The notes under the pieces were generated by a model, which saw nothing but the letters and a program-made list of their open reading frames with translations, was not told the DNA's origin and did not search any database. From the NCBI RefSeq assembly GCF_014534655.1, contig NZ_JACVVD010000004.1, forward strand, positions 517,366 to 581,365: 64,000 nucleotides of DNA, given 5' to 3'. How positions within the stretch are numbered: the stretch's first letter is position 1; each line of letters opens with the position of its first letter. This document shows positions 17,761-28,210 of the stretch, piece after piece. Position numbers and translations under genes: made by a program. This stretch comes from Paenibacillus sedimenti (GTDB lineage Bacteria; Bacillota; Bacilli; Paenibacillales; NBRC-103111).

Positions 17761-19563
17761 ATGCTATTTCTCAGAAAGTTAAATCCGAATAGTTGGTTAC
17801 GCAATCAGCTCATCCGCCATAAAATCATGTTCATCTATTTTCCGCTGATCCTTGTGCCTTTGTTTGCTTTGGGACTTATATCCAATCATATGTATACGAA
17901 TGCGATTGTCAAAAAGACGATAAAGAACGTATCGGATAACTCTTCGCTGATTATTACACGCATCACTGGTATGTTGACCAGTGCTGAAAGCTTCGCGAAT
18001 ATGGTGACCATTAATTTCAATAAGGTGATTATGGATGACCAGCTGTCTTCGGAGAGCGTGGTACCGAGTCTTCAAATGTATACGCAAATTACGAATCAAC
18101 TTAGCTATGCGATGCTTGTGTTCCCTGACGTTCAATCGGCTGCTTTCATCGATACGAACAACCGGATTTACGGTACGAGTCTTTCTATGGAACGGAACCC
18201 GGAAGCTTTAAGCGACAGCGCCATACTCAAGCATATTGATGCGTCTAACGGAATGAATATTTGGTTTCCGATGCAGCGAAGGGATTACTTGACGCATGAT
18301 GCTCAAGAAACGGTGATAACGCTCGGCAAGCGTATCGTGAATATTAATACCGGACAAAAGCTGGGGATCCTTGTGCTTAATATCAAAGAGAGCTCCCTAT
18401 CTGCCATCTATCAAAAAATTGGCTCGATTCAAGACGGCAGCTATTTCATTTCCGATCATAAAGGGGTCGTCATCTCGTCGCAGCATCCTGAGGAGCTACT
18501 GCAGGAAGTGACAGATCCCGAAATGAAAAAGTGGATTGTCTCGACGGATAACACATCTGATCTGACTTCTTTTCAGAATGGCAAAACCGTTGTAGTTAGC
18601 TCTGATGTGCCTGGATTTGACTGGAAGCTCATCTCTATGGCGCCTCTCCGATCCTTAACGGCGGATACACGGAAAATAACGCTTTTCATTATAATCATCG
18701 GCACGGTTTGTCTTTTCTTTGCCTTACTTGGTGCAGGCATACTGTCCAAGCTTATTGCAAAGCCGATTATGTCATTAACCAAACATATGAAAAGGGTAAA
18801 AGAAGGAAATTTGGATATCGAATTTCAGGTTGATTCCGAAGATGAGATCGGATTGCTGGCATCAGGTTTCAATGCGATGATCAGACGCATTCAAGAACTC
18901 CTCACCAACATTAACTTTGAACAGAAAAAGAAGCGAGAATATGAGCTTGCTTTGATTCAGGCTCAAATTAAGCCTCATTTTTTATATAATACGCTGGATG
19001 TCATTTACACGTTATCCGAGATGGGAAGAGTCCGGGATGTGCAGCGAACGACAAAATCGCTTGCCGACTTTTACCGTGCTGCGCTCAGCAATGGAAGAGA
19101 AACGATTACCATCGAGGAAGAGATCCGCAACGTAAAGGATTACTTATCCATAGAGCGTATTCGGTACTCCGATGTGTTTAATTTTGAGTTCGACATTGCA
19201 AGCGAGATCATGACAGGGCTTATACCGAAGTTAACCATTCAACCGCTTGTTGAGAACGCGATTTACCATGGTCTTAAAACGAAGGGAAGCTTCGGGCTGC
19301 TTAAAGTGACAGGCGAACTTGCATGCGGAAAGATTAGATTGAAAGTAACGGATGACGGGATTGGCATGTCCGCAGAGCGGCTTCAATCGCTTCAATTCAT
19401 AAAAGCATCAGTGACGCAACATGCTGTCGGCTACGGATTGCGAAACGTTCATGATCGAATACAGCTTTATTTTGGTGAGGAGTATGGCATTCATATTGAG
19501 AGCGAGTTAGGCATGGGCACAGAGGTCTCACTTTGGCTCCCTTTTCGCTTCGAGGAAGGATAA
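17761..19563 (+). CDS. YesM-type sensor histidine kinase
   Basis: The 600-residue membrane kinase has helices at about 25-45 and 302-325, an extracellular Cache-like sensor between them, a HAMP domain (~322-375), and a His_kinase domain with phospho-acceptor His406 in QIKPHFLYNTLD. The C-terminal ATPase domain carries ENAIYHGL, DDGIGMS and YGLRNV. The stop TAA abuts the ATG of the response regulator, so both are co-translated. By family it senses an extracellular sugar or a bound binding protein and phosphorylates the AraC-type partner. Confidence 0.92.
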   Translation: MLFLRKLNPNSWLRNQLIRHKIMFIYFPLILVPLFALGLISNHMYTNAIVKKTIKNVSDNSSLIITRITGMLTSAESFANMVTINFNKVIMDDQLSSESVVPSLQMYTQITNQLSYAMLVFPDVQSAAFIDTNNRIYGTSLSMERNPEALSDSAILKHIDASNGMNIWFPMQRRDYLTHDAQETVITLGKRIVNINTGQKLGILVLNIKESSLSAIYQKIGSIQDGSYFISDHKGVVISSQHPEELLQEVTDPEMKKWIVSTDNTSDLTSFQNGKTVVVSSDVPGFDWKLISMAPLRSLTADTRKITLFIIIIGTVCLFFALLGAGILSKLIAKPIMSLTKHMKRVKEGNLDIEFQVDSEDEIGLLASGFNAMIRRIQELLTNINFEQKKKREYELALIQAQIKPHFLYNTLDVIYTLSEMGRVRDVQRTTKSLADFYRAALSNGRETITIEEEIRNVKDYLSIERIRYSDVFNFEFDIASEIMTGLIPKLTIQPLVENAIYHGLKTKGSFGLLKVTGELACGKIRLKVTDDGIGMSAERLQSLQFIKASVTQHAVGYGLRNVHDRIQLYFGEEYGIHIESELGMGTEVSLWLPFRFEEG

Positions 19564-21150
19564 ATGATGCAGAAGATTATGATTGTTGACGATGAATCGA
19601 TTTTTCGAGAATATTTGCGCACGGCCCTCGATTGGGAAGTGTACGGGTTTGAAATTTGCGCAGAGGCCAAGAACGGTATTGAGGCTTTGGAGCTAACAGA
19701 GAAGCATCGTCCGGATATTGCGCTCGTTGATATCACGATGCCTTTTATGGATGGATTAAGCTTTACGGAGCAGTTAAAGGAGCGCTTCCCTGCGACGAGT
19801 GTCGTATTGATCACAGGTCACAGCGAGTTCGATTACGCCCGCAAAGCACTCAAGCTTGGCGTTGAGGACTATATCTTGAAGCCATTCTCTAAAGATGAGT
19901 TGGTACTTACGCTGTTAAAATTGCAAAAGGAGCACCTAAAAGCGCAGGAAGAAAAATCGACGCTGAAGGAAAATTTGCAATTGATGAAAGAAAGCTTTCT
20001 GAATCATCTTCTGAGTCCGGACTATGATAAATCGGACACGGAAACAGAGTCTAAGCTTCAGCAATTTGGAGAATCGTTCGACGCCCCCTGTTTCGTCGTA
20101 GCCTGTATCGAGATCGATAACCTGGATCAAAGATGGAATAAAGTGAGCGAGCGACTGCTGTGGAAGTATGCGGTCACCAATATTTTGAATGAGGCGCTTG
20201 AAGAGAGCGGGAACCATCTGATTTTTAACGGTCCGGAAGGCCGGATTATTTGTTTGGCGGAGCATCATTCCGGGCAGAAGCACGAGATACCGGCTCTGGA
20301 CGGTTATGAAAAGCTTCGTTTTTTAATTCATAAGTATTTAAAGTTGACGATAACCGTTGGTGTAGGGCGCAGCCAGTCGGGCTATAAAGGGATTCGCAGT
20401 TCTTACTTGGAAGCATTAGAGGCGCTCCAGAATAAATTCGTACTCGGTACAGATCGTGTCATTGCTTACGGAACTCAGAGTTTGAGTGCTCATGCTTTCT
20501 ATAAGGCGGAATTGAATGAAGAGCTTTTGATTCAACTCCGTATGCATAACCTGGACAAAGTCAATGCGCACTTGGAGCATATGTTCCAAGATATTCGCGA
20601 GAGAAGGCTTTCACTTGATTATACGTATGTCATTAGTATGGGGCTTATTTCCGTATGTCTATCGTATGTAACGGAAATGGGCCATCCGATTGAGGACTGC
20701 TTCGGCGAGTCGTTTTTCCCCTACAGCGAAATCAAAAAGATGGCATCCATTGACGCAACCTTTGAGTGGATTATGGCGCTTTTCGCCCGGGCTGTTCAAT
20801 ATACCATCCAGCACAAGAAGACACGCTCTTCTAAAATTGCGCAAGCGGCAAAAGCATACATTGAGCAGAGCTATCCGGACCCCGGGCTTCAACTGGAGCA
20901 AATCGCACAGCAAGTATTCATTAACTCCAGCTACCTGCGGGCGGTTTTCAAAAAAGAATTCGGCATGACCGTGACCGACTATGTCACACATATTCGCCTG
21001 CATAAAGCAAAGGACTTGCTGGGCAAAGGTAACATTCGAATCGCGGATATTGCCGAGATGATCGGTTTTAGCGACCCAAGTTATCTCAGTAAAAGCTTTA
21101 AGAAGTTTTTCGGATATTCTCCTAGTGAATATGAAAACAACCGGCATTGA
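19564..21150 (+). CDS. YesN-type response regulator with AraC DNA-binding domain
   Basis: The 528 residues comprise a receiver domain (1-~120: acidic D9-D10, phospho-acceptor Asp56 in LVDITMPF, Lys in ILKPFSKDE), a long middle region and a C-terminal AraC HTH_18 domain (~425-528, ending GYSPSEYENNRH). Its start directly follows the kinase stop; two ATGs (19564, 19567) are possible. It likely activates the importer genes 122 bases downstream. Confidence 0.92.
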   Translation: MMQKIMIVDDESIFREYLRTALDWEVYGFEICAEAKNGIEALELTEKHRPDIALVDITMPFMDGLSFTEQLKERFPATSVVLITGHSEFDYARKALKLGVEDYILKPFSKDELVLTLLKLQKEHLKAQEEKSTLKENLQLMKESFLNHLLSPDYDKSDTETESKLQQFGESFDAPCFVVACIEIDNLDQRWNKVSERLLWKYAVTNILNEALEESGNHLIFNGPEGRIICLAEHHSGQKHEIPALDGYEKLRFLIHKYLKLTITVGVGRSQSGYKGIRSSYLEALEALQNKFVLGTDRVIAYGTQSLSAHAFYKAELNEELLIQLRMHNLDKVNAHLEHMFQDIRERRLSLDYTYVISMGLISVCLSYVTEMGHPIEDCFGESFFPYSEIKKMASIDATFEWIMALFARAVQYTIQHKKTRSSKIAQAAKAYIEQSYPDPGLQLEQIAQQVFINSSYLRAVFKKEFGMTVTDYVTHIRLHKAKDLLGKGNIRIADIAEMIGFSDPSYLSKSFKKFFGYSPSEYENNRH

Positions 21151-21272
21151 CATCCACGCCATCGATGTGCGGATTTTACAAGAAGCCCACGGTTTTTACA
21201 TTATCAAAGTAAAATTTTTTGACTATACTCGGTTTATCAAGACAATAGAAGATCAATTGGGAGGTCCAAAAA

Positions 21273-22607
21273 ATGAAAAAAATGGCGGTAACTCTTGCAA
21301 GTATGCTTGCTGTATCCAGTCTGGCGGCATGCAGCTCTTCGAATACAACGAAAGAGGCTGCCGGTTCCAGCGCACCTGCGCCAGCAGCTACGACTGCGGC
21401 AGTCAAAGAAGGTAACGCAAAACCGGTCAAGCTTCGCATCTATGCGCAATATGCCGATGAAGATACGAAATCCCCTTATGACTACGCTGTTGCAGAGTTG
21501 AAAAAAGAAATGCCGAATGTCGAACTGGAATTGGATATCCAAGCGCAAGACGATGGCCAGAAGCTGAAAACCTATGCAGCAACCGGCAACCTGCCCGATA
21601 TTTTTCAATCCGGTTTGGATATTATTGATACCTTCAAAAAATCCAACAACATCCTTGTCCTGGATGAATATGTAACCAAATTCGGCTTCAAAGATAAAAT
21701 GCAGCCGAGTGCTATGAACACTCTCGTTACTGAAGACGGCCACACTTATGCCTTCCCTTATGCGGGTAACGAAGTGAATCTCTTGTACTACAACAAGGAA
21801 TTATTCCAGCAAAATGGCGTAAAAGTGCCTACCACTTATGATGAAATGATGGCCGCCGTGAAAACCTTCAATGGCAAAGGCATTACGCCGCTCTCTATTT
21901 TCGCCAAAGAAAAATGGCCTTGCGTAGCCCTCTATGATATGTTCGTTACCCGCGCTGAGCCAGCCGGCATTAAGAAGCTGGATAAAGGTCAAGCGAATGT
22001 CGAAGATGCGGCCTACAAATCGGCAGCTGAACAAATTATTGCGCTTGTTAAAGCCGGCATGCTGCCTAAGGGTGCGACCAACCTGAACTATGATCAAGCG
22101 GCTGCGTTGTTCCATGAAGGGAAAGCCGCGATGTTCATCAATGGTCAGTGGGAGATCGAAGCCGCGACAAAGGCATTGGGTGATAAAGTCGGTTATATGT
22201 ATATTCCGGCAGCGGATGCAGGTGCTTACGAAAAGGGTAAAACGGCATTCAGCGGCAGCGGCGGCCCGGGCGGATATGCCGTATCCGCAAATACGAAAGA
22301 TAAAGAACTTGCGGCTAAAGTGGCTGCCTTTATCTCATTGAAATATGCCGAATACAAATTCACCAACCGTAGTAATCCGATTGTTGCGACAAAGGTCGAT
22401 AAACCGGTAGTGAAACAGTTCCCGCCGATGATGGAGCAGTTGTCGCAAGATATTCCTAAAATTACAAGCACAACCGCATTCGCTTGGGGCTTATCCAACC
22501 CTAAATTCAAAGCAGCGATCGAAGACTCTGCGCAAAACCTGTTGACAGGCAATTATACCGTGGATCAATTCGTTAAAGATGTCAATAAAGCAGTTGCAGC
22601 GAAATAA
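21273..22607 (+). CDS. Sugar ABC transporter substrate-binding lipoprotein
   Basis: The 444-residue lipoprotein has a signal with lipobox SLAAC (Cys20) and a Ser/Ala/Pro linker. The family 1 binding fold includes LYYNKELFQQNGVKVPTTYDE and GQWEIEA. A GGGAGGTCC RBS precedes the ATG. A possible promoter lies upstream, with TTGACT near 21220 and ACAATA 17 bases later. It is the binding component for the two permeases that follow and probably binds an alpha-galactoside, judging from the upstream GH36 gene. Confidence 0.9.
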   Translation: MKKMAVTLASMLAVSSLAACSSSNTTKEAAGSSAPAPAATTAAVKEGNAKPVKLRIYAQYADEDTKSPYDYAVAELKKEMPNVELELDIQAQDDGQKLKTYAATGNLPDIFQSGLDIIDTFKKSNNILVLDEYVTKFGFKDKMQPSAMNTLVTEDGHTYAFPYAGNEVNLLYYNKELFQQNGVKVPTTYDEMMAAVKTFNGKGITPLSIFAKEKWPCVALYDMFVTRAEPAGIKKLDKGQANVEDAAYKSAAEQIIALVKAGMLPKGATNLNYDQAAALFHEGKAAMFINGQWEIEAATKALGDKVGYMYIPAADAGAYEKGKTAFSGSGGPGGYAVSANTKDKELAAKVAAFISLKYAEYKFTNRSNPIVATKVDKPVVKQFPPMMEQLSQDIPKITSTTAFAWGLSNPKFKAAIEDSAQNLLTGNYTVDQFVKDVNKAVAAK

Positions 22608-22623
22608 AGAATGGCCAAAAAAA

Positions 22624-22664
22624 GGGGACTCACACTGGATCGCTTGAGCCGGTGTGGGTTTTCT
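22624..22664 (+). terminator. Hairpin between binding-protein and permease genes
   Basis: CTCACACTGG pairs imperfectly with CCGGTGTGGG and is followed by TTTTC. A hairpin here is typical of importer operons: it ends part of the transcripts or protects the binding-protein message, so the lipoprotein is made in excess over the permeases. Confidence 0.65.
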
Positions 22665-22687
22665 TAATAAATAGAGGAAGTGATGAC

Positions 22688-23566
22688 ATGAGCAAATTCC
22701 TGGGAAACAAACCAGCCATACTTTTATTCACGCTGCCTGCGCTCCTTTTGTATACAATCATCGTATTTTATCCAATTATCCAGACGTTCTATCGAAGCAC
22801 CCAAGAGTGGGATGGATTAAGTCAGGGTACGTTTATATTTTTTGACAATTACATTCGGTTGTTTCAAGACAGCATTTTTTACACTTCGCTGTACAACGGC
22901 ATTGTGTTTGCGGCAGTCTTGGCGGTCGTACAGATTGGCATTGGTACGTTGCTGGCTTTCGCCGTAGCTGAGGGGTTCAAAGGAAGCAAGTTGTTGCGCA
23001 TCAGCTATTTTATTCCTGTCGTTTTATCGATTACAGTCGTCTGTCAGCTTTGGCTCGCCATGTATAACAGTGAGTACGGACTCATCAATAAAGTCTTCGA
23101 GGCGTTAGGCATCTCCTACCGGCAAGATTGGCTGACAAATAGCAAGACGGCCATCTTCGCGATTGCGTTTGTAAACGCTTGGCAGTACATGGGCTATCAG
23201 TTTGCGCTGCTATTGGCTGCAGTCAAATCAGTGCCGGAGCAGTACCTGGAGGCGGCGCGTATTGATGGGGCATCCAAGTTCAAGGCACACATAAAAATTA
23301 CGATCCCAATGCTCGCTGAAACGTACAAATTTTGCTTGGTATTGGCTGTTACAGGCGGTCTAAATGCGTTCGCTAACATGTTTATCATGACGGGAGGCGG
23401 ACCTGGAAATTCCACTTATACACTGACGTATCTGATGTACCGCTCGGCCTTTAGGGTTGGAGAGTTCGGATACGGAAGCGCTGCTGCCGCTTTTCTTGTC
23501 GTCGAATGTTTAATCGTGACAATTGTCATCAATCGTCTCATAGCACGTGAGCGGATTACTTTTTAA
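22688..23566 (+). CDS. Sugar ABC transporter permease (MalF/UgpA type)
   Basis: The ATG at 22688 follows GAGGAAGTGATGAC and gives a 292-residue permease with six membrane helices. An in-frame ATG at 22652 sits inside the hairpin and lacks an RBS. The ATPase-contact loop (LEAARIDGASKFKAHIKITIPM) is clear, and the C-terminal MTGGGPGNSTYTL block is typical of the MalF/UgpA side of CUT1 systems. Confidence 0.9.
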   Translation: MSKFLGNKPAILLFTLPALLLYTIIVFYPIIQTFYRSTQEWDGLSQGTFIFFDNYIRLFQDSIFYTSLYNGIVFAAVLAVVQIGIGTLLAFAVAEGFKGSKLLRISYFIPVVLSITVVCQLWLAMYNSEYGLINKVFEALGISYRQDWLTNSKTAIFAIAFVNAWQYMGYQFALLLAAVKSVPEQYLEAARIDGASKFKAHIKITIPMLAETYKFCLVLAVTGGLNAFANMFIMTGGGPGNSTYTLTYLMYRSAFRVGEFGYGSAAAAFLVVECLIVTIVINRLIARERITF

Positions 23567-23577
23567 GGAGGTAGAAG

Positions 23578-24420
23578 ATGCAAACAATTATCAAGCTAAG
23601 AAAGAAGAATCCGCTTCTCGGAGCTTTTCTATGGTTATACGCGGCTTTAAGCGTATATCCTCTACTCTGGATGGTATTCTATTCATTGAAAAATAATAAT
23701 GAGATTTTCGTGACGAATCCTTTCGGGTTCCCGACGAATTTCCGAATCGAAAATTACACGGAGGCCTGGTCACGGTTTAACGTACCCGTTTATTTCGGCA
23801 ACAGCCTTTTGGTGGCCATATCAACCGTAATAGGTACGATCCTCCTTTCAGTTACGTTTTCTTATGCAGTCGCTAGAATGCATTGGCGCTTCAAGGAGAT
23901 CGCTCGCATTTATGTGGTCATCGGCATGTTTATTCCCGTTCAGGTGATTATGATCCCGCTTGCGATTCTTGTTCGGGAGTTCCATTTGGCCAATACGTAT
24001 GGCGCATTAATCATACCTTATATCGCTTTTAATATCTCGTTCGCGAGTATGGTTTTTTACGGCTTTTTTCGAAGTATTCCCGTAGAGCTGGAGGAGTCCG
24101 CTTGTATGGATGGCGCGAGCATATACCGGACTTTTTACACAATTATTTTGCCGATTATTAAGCCGGCGATGGCGACCATGGTGATCTTCGTGTTTTTATC
24201 GGCGTGGAATGAGTTCACGATGGCCTTGATTTTGATTACAAAAGAGTCCTTGAAGACGCTCCCCCTGGGATTGCTTTTCTTCCAAGGGCAGTTTACGACG
24301 AACTGGGGCGCAATGGGAGCGGCAATGACGATTGCCAGCCTGCCAACGGTACTCGTTTACGTGCTTTTTAGTGAACAGGTGGAAAAGGCTTTGACTGTAG
24401 GGTCTGCTGTGAAAGGTTGA
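23578..24420 (+). CDS. Sugar ABC transporter permease (MalG/UgpE type)
   Basis: The 280-residue protein starts after AAGGAGGTAGAAG, an ideal RBS. It has six membrane helices, the loop LEESACMDGASIYRTFYTIILP and the C-terminus KALTVGSAVKG, all standard for MalG/UgpE-type CUT1 permeases. It is the last gene of the operon, and again there is no ATPase gene. Confidence 0.9.
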   Translation: MQTIIKLRKKNPLLGAFLWLYAALSVYPLLWMVFYSLKNNNEIFVTNPFGFPTNFRIENYTEAWSRFNVPVYFGNSLLVAISTVIGTILLSVTFSYAVARMHWRFKEIARIYVVIGMFIPVQVIMIPLAILVREFHLANTYGALIIPYIAFNISFASMVFYGFFRSIPVELEESACMDGASIYRTFYTIILPIIKPAMATMVIFVFLSAWNEFTMALILITKESLKTLPLGLLFFQGQFTTNWGAMGAAMTIASLPTVLVYVLFSEQVEKALTVGSAVKG

Positions 24421-24437
24421 GGGCATGATATCAAGAT

Positions 24438-24473
24438 AAAACTGAGAGCGTCTGCAAACACTCTCAGTTTTCA
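24438..24473. terminator. Bidirectional terminator between convergent genes
   Basis: AAAACTGAGAG pairs with CTCTCAGTTTT around CGTCTGCAAACA. A-runs and T-runs on both sides allow it to serve the permease operon (plus) and the kinase gene (minus). Confidence 0.85.
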
Positions 24474-24537
24474 TTTGCTCTCCAGCTATGCAGATGATCT
24501 CAAACATCATCTGACTGATAATATTTCAATGTTCCGA

Positions 24538-26364
24538 TTATAACGGAAGTGTGATCGTAACAGTGGTGCCGGAACCTAACCTGGATTGAATGTCAATTCC
24601 GTAAGGGTCGCCGTAAATGATTTGAATGCGTTGGTGCACATTTTTCATACCTAACGAGCTGCTTGAATCATGGCTAATTTCCAAAACCTTTTCCCGAGAA
24701 ATACCTTTGCCATTGTCCTCAATGACGAACTGCCTTGCCCCGCCTGCAATTTTGCCTGTAATGACCAACCGGCCACCGCTGCGCGTAGAACTGAAACCAT
24801 GAACAAAAGCGTTCTCTACAAAGGGCTGCAGCAGAAACTTGGGAACTGTCGTAGCGAGTATCCCTGGCTCAACCTCAGTCACAACGTCGATTTTCCCTTC
24901 AAATCGTTTGGACATCAGATAAATATAACCTTGAAGATAGGCAAAATCCTCCTCGAATAGAACCAGATCTTTGTTGTTTTTCACCGTATATTTCAGCATC
25001 TTGGACAAACTGACGATCATTTCGCTGATCTCGTCTTGTCCATTTTCCAATGCCACCAAATTAACCAAATTTAACGTATTGTACATAAAGTGAGGATCCA
25101 ACTGAAGATTTAAGGCGGTGATCTCCGCATCCCGCTCCCTGATTTTGATTTCATAATTCTCTTCAATCAGCTTCCCGATGCGCTCGTTCATCAGGTTAAA
25201 ATTATGAATGAGGATACGAAACTCGCTTGTCCCAATTTCCGGGAGCTTTACCTCAAAGTCTCCCTTCCCCGTCTTGTTCACAGCGCGCGTTAATTTTCGT
25301 ATAGGATTAGTAATTCTACCTGATATTAAATAAGACGTAATAACTGCGATGATAACGATAATAAAAGCCGAGTATAAAAAATAAGACCGCATAGCGGCAA
25401 TGATCTTCCCTACCAACTGTTCGGAAGGGAAAGCAATGATGGAAGTCCAACCCGTCACTTGTGACGAATCGAAGCATACGATCATTTTCTTACCGTTAAT
25501 AGTGAAAACATTAATACCGCTCTTCGCGCTTAAAACCTTCTGCAGCCAGGGGGCTGACAAACGAGTCGATACCTGTTCATCAGCCTGACTGGAAACCACA
25601 CTGCCGTCCGGACTCACAATCATATAGAAGCTTCCTTCGAATGGAACGCTTTGATCGAGCAGCTTTTGAAAAAACTCCTCTTTAAAATTTACGAGCAACA
25701 CGGGCGATTCGACACCCTGCGGAAGCGTGAGATAAATACTTCCGTCCGTAATCGCTCCATCCAACATTTCTACAGCAGAAAACATATGCTGATAGTCGAT
25801 CTTCACATCTCTCAAGTAAGAAACATTATACATGTCGACGAAGTTGTAGGTAGGCATCCAAACGATTTTCCCTTTGTTGTCGGCAGCCGTCCGATAGATC
25901 CGGGATTCCTTGAAAGAAGCCGCAGGGATAAAGCCTTTCCCATATTCTCCGCTGTAGAACGTAGTCGGTCCGAATGTGAAATAGCTTGTAGCCAATTGAA
26001 CTGAATAAATATCCTGTGAATGGGAGAAATATTTTTTGATGATTTGGCTAACGGTGCGATCCAACAAGAGAATATTCTCGTCATTATCAGGCGACACATC
26101 GGAAAATGCTTGATATAGTTCCTTATCGTTGGTGAAAGCTATGATATTTTGACGAATCAAGGACAACTTCGTATCAATAGTTTCATTGCTCTTCTTCACG
26201 ATTTGATAAGCATTCTTCTCCGCAATGTCGGTAACAACGGACGTACTGATCGCGTAATACCTAAACCCGAAAATTCCAAGAGTCAGAGTAATTAATACAA
26301 TAAAAAGCACCAGGAACTGCGTTCGAAGGCTTATATTCTTGTAGAAGGATAACCTCATCTGCAA
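24538..26364 (-). CDS. YesM-type sensor histidine kinase
   Basis: The 608-residue kinase has an N-terminal helix at ~16-36, an extracellular Cache-like domain, a second helix at ~328-348, HAMP, and His425 in LDPHFMYNTLN as the phospho-acceptor. The ATPase domain has ENAFVHGF, EDNGKGIS and LGMKNVHQRI. It follows the response-regulator gene after 5 bases. It is divergent from the GH127 importer operon, so it most likely senses a beta-arabino-oligosaccharide or arabinose-containing sugar. Confidence 0.92.
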   Translation of the reverse strand: MQMRLSFYKNISLRTQFLVLFIVLITLTLGIFGFRYYAISTSVVTDIAEKNAYQIVKKSNETIDTKLSLIRQNIIAFTNDKELYQAFSDVSPDNDENILLLDRTVSQIIKKYFSHSQDIYSVQLATSYFTFGPTTFYSGEYGKGFIPAASFKESRIYRTAADNKGKIVWMPTYNFVDMYNVSYLRDVKIDYQHMFSAVEMLDGAITDGSIYLTLPQGVESPVLLVNFKEEFFQKLLDQSVPFEGSFYMIVSPDGSVVSSQADEQVSTRLSAPWLQKVLSAKSGINVFTINGKKMIVCFDSSQVTGWTSIIAFPSEQLVGKIIAAMRSYFLYSAFIIVIIAVITSYLISGRITNPIRKLTRAVNKTGKGDFEVKLPEIGTSEFRILIHNFNLMNERIGKLIEENYEIKIRERDAEITALNLQLDPHFMYNTLNLVNLVALENGQDEISEMIVSLSKMLKYTVKNNKDLVLFEEDFAYLQGYIYLMSKRFEGKIDVVTEVEPGILATTVPKFLLQPFVENAFVHGFSSTRSGGRLVITGKIAGGARQFVIEDNGKGISREKVLEISHDSSSSLGMKNVHQRIQIIYGDPYGIDIQSRLGSGTTVTITLPL

Positions 26365-26369
26365 TCTCC

Positions 26370-28019
26370 TCAGAGTTTTTCGTTAGAAAAACTTGCTTCG
26401 TAAGCGTTACTGTTTTGGGCATGAATCCGTTTATATTTATATGGTGAGGTACCCGTTTCTTTTTTGAAAATTTTGGTAAAGTACGCGGCGTCTCTATACC
26501 CGACTTTAATGGCAATATCCGCCATCTTATAGTCCGTTTTAAGGATAAGCTGTTTCGCTCGATCGATCCGTACTCTTTGCATATATTCCGAGAAACCGAT
26601 ACCGGCCACCGATTTGAAGATCGTACTGAAATAGGAAGGATGAAAGTGGAACTTTTGTGAAATATCCTCCAGTGACAGGTCTTCCTGATAATGATTGGAC
26701 AAATACCGGATACATTGATCGATGATCTGCTGATGCTGATTTTTCGATTGCCGTTCTTCCACTTCCATAATCTTGACTAAAAATTGCAGCAGCACTTTCT
26801 TCAACTCAAAATAATCCCTGCAGCTGTATAATCTTATTTTGGTTTCCGCCAGCCACCTGGCAAATTCCTCATCATGAAAATGATTTCTGACGGCTTTAGC
26901 CAAATGAAGCATAAATACGTACCATTCTTCCCGCAGGAGGTCAGGGTCGCACTGCTGCAGCTTGAGCTTGTCGATATGGTCGTTAACGGCTCTGCTGAGA
27001 TTGAAACGATCCTGATTATGCATGGCATTTGAAATGAAAGCAAATTCTTCTTTAAAAGGAAACCGGGTATTGAAGGCAGGGGCAAGCGCATTTGAAATTA
27101 CCTTTCTCACTCCTGCATAAAACCTCTGTTTCAAAGCCATTTTCGCTTGTTTGTACGAAAACGGGGCGCACTCCATGAACCGCTCGACTTCCGGACCTAT
27201 ACTAATCGTAACATCCACGCCGGTTTCTGAATGAAATTCGGAAATCAGGTTGTCCATCCGAAGCTCCAACTGACGGAAGTTCTGTACGGATTTGGACGGC
27301 AGTGAAACGGCTGCCACAAGCGAATGCGAATCGTTCTCCGATTGAAAAACGGCATGGATGTTTCCGAATTCGCCTAATTGCCGCAGCATCATATCCCGAA
27401 ACATAGCCAGGGAAGACGATGCTTCCTTTACCGATGCTTCCTCACCCGAAGAGACCATGCCATTCAACTCGGAAACGAGAATAAGGCCGGAGCCGTCACT
27501 CCCAAAGAAGCGATCGTTAATTTCTTCCAGCTCTTGATCGTTCGCCTGCTCCTCGATCCACAGATTCAAAAGATGGTCCTCATAGACGGGCAACGAGGAT
27601 GTAAGCTTTTTCTGAATGGTTGCCATCCTCTGTTTTTCATTGCGTTCTTCCAGAAGAGTGGCTTCCAGCCGTTCAAGCAAATCGATGAGCTCGGACTTTC
27701 CGATAGGTTTGAGCAAATAATCAAAAGCCCGGTAGCGTAACGCTTGGACCGCAAATTGAAACTCGTCGAAACCGGTTAAGAGGATGACCTTAGGAGGGGC
27801 TTCCATCCGCGATATCAGACCTGTTAAAGCAATCCCGTCGATACCGGGCATACGAACGTCGCTGATGACGATGTCTAACGAGTTATTTTGAAGAATTTCC
27901 AACGCGTCTTCCCCGTCCAAAGCTCCGGAAATTTGATAATGGGGCTTTAATTGACGAATAATAGATGCTAACGCTTTCACTTGTCTCGGCTCATCATCCA
28001 CAACCAGTAATGAAAACAC
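26370..28019 (-). CDS. YesN-type response regulator with AraC DNA-binding domain
   Basis: The receiver domain begins almost at once (FSLLVVDDEP), so the best start is GTG at 28019, preceded by TTGGGGGTG. The ATG at 28070 adds 17 unlike residues, has no RBS and overlaps the cre site. From the GTG the protein has 549 residues: phospho-acceptor Asp54 in ISDVRMPG, Lys in LLKPIGKSE, and AraC HTH_18 in the last ~105 residues. It likely controls the divergent importer/GH127 operon and its own operon. Confidence 0.88.
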   Translation of the reverse strand: MFSLLVVDDEPRQVKALASIIRQLKPHYQISGALDGEDALEILQNNSLDIVISDVRMPGIDGIALTGLISRMEAPPKVILLTGFDEFQFAVQALRYRAFDYLLKPIGKSELIDLLERLEATLLEERNEKQRMATIQKKLTSSLPVYEDHLLNLWIEEQANDQELEEINDRFFGSDGSGLILVSELNGMVSSGEEASVKEASSSLAMFRDMMLRQLGEFGNIHAVFQSENDSHSLVAAVSLPSKSVQNFRQLELRMDNLISEFHSETGVDVTISIGPEVERFMECAPFSYKQAKMALKQRFYAGVRKVISNALAPAFNTRFPFKEEFAFISNAMHNQDRFNLSRAVNDHIDKLKLQQCDPDLLREEWYVFMLHLAKAVRNHFHDEEFARWLAETKIRLYSCRDYFELKKVLLQFLVKIMEVEERQSKNQHQQIIDQCIRYLSNHYQEDLSLEDISQKFHFHPSYFSTIFKSVAGIGFSEYMQRVRIDRAKQLILKTDYKMADIAIKVGYRDAAYFTKIFKKETGTSPYKYKRIHAQNSNAYEASFSNEKL

Positions 28020-28059
28020 AGCGGTACACCCCCAAGTACTTACAAAGATGAATACATAA

Positions 28060-28093
28060 TGTAAACGCATTCAATTGATTGATACTTATTATA
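28060..28093 (-). promoter_or_regulatory. Promoter -10 box and strong candidate cre site for the regulator/kinase operon
   Basis: On the minus strand TATAAT occupies 28093-28088. TGTAAACGCATTCA at 28060-28073 matches the cre consensus at 13 of 14 positions by hand count. The site would lie just past the transcription start, a typical position for CcpA road-block repression. The -35 box is weak. Confidence 0.65.
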
Positions 28094-28210
28094 ACATAGT
28101 TAAAAAGCCGAACTCGACGGCAATATATAACTAGCTTAAAATAATGCAAGAAACTAAAAATGTTACAATTTATAATGGAATCGCTTCCACTATAATCGAG
28201 TTGTGAAGAG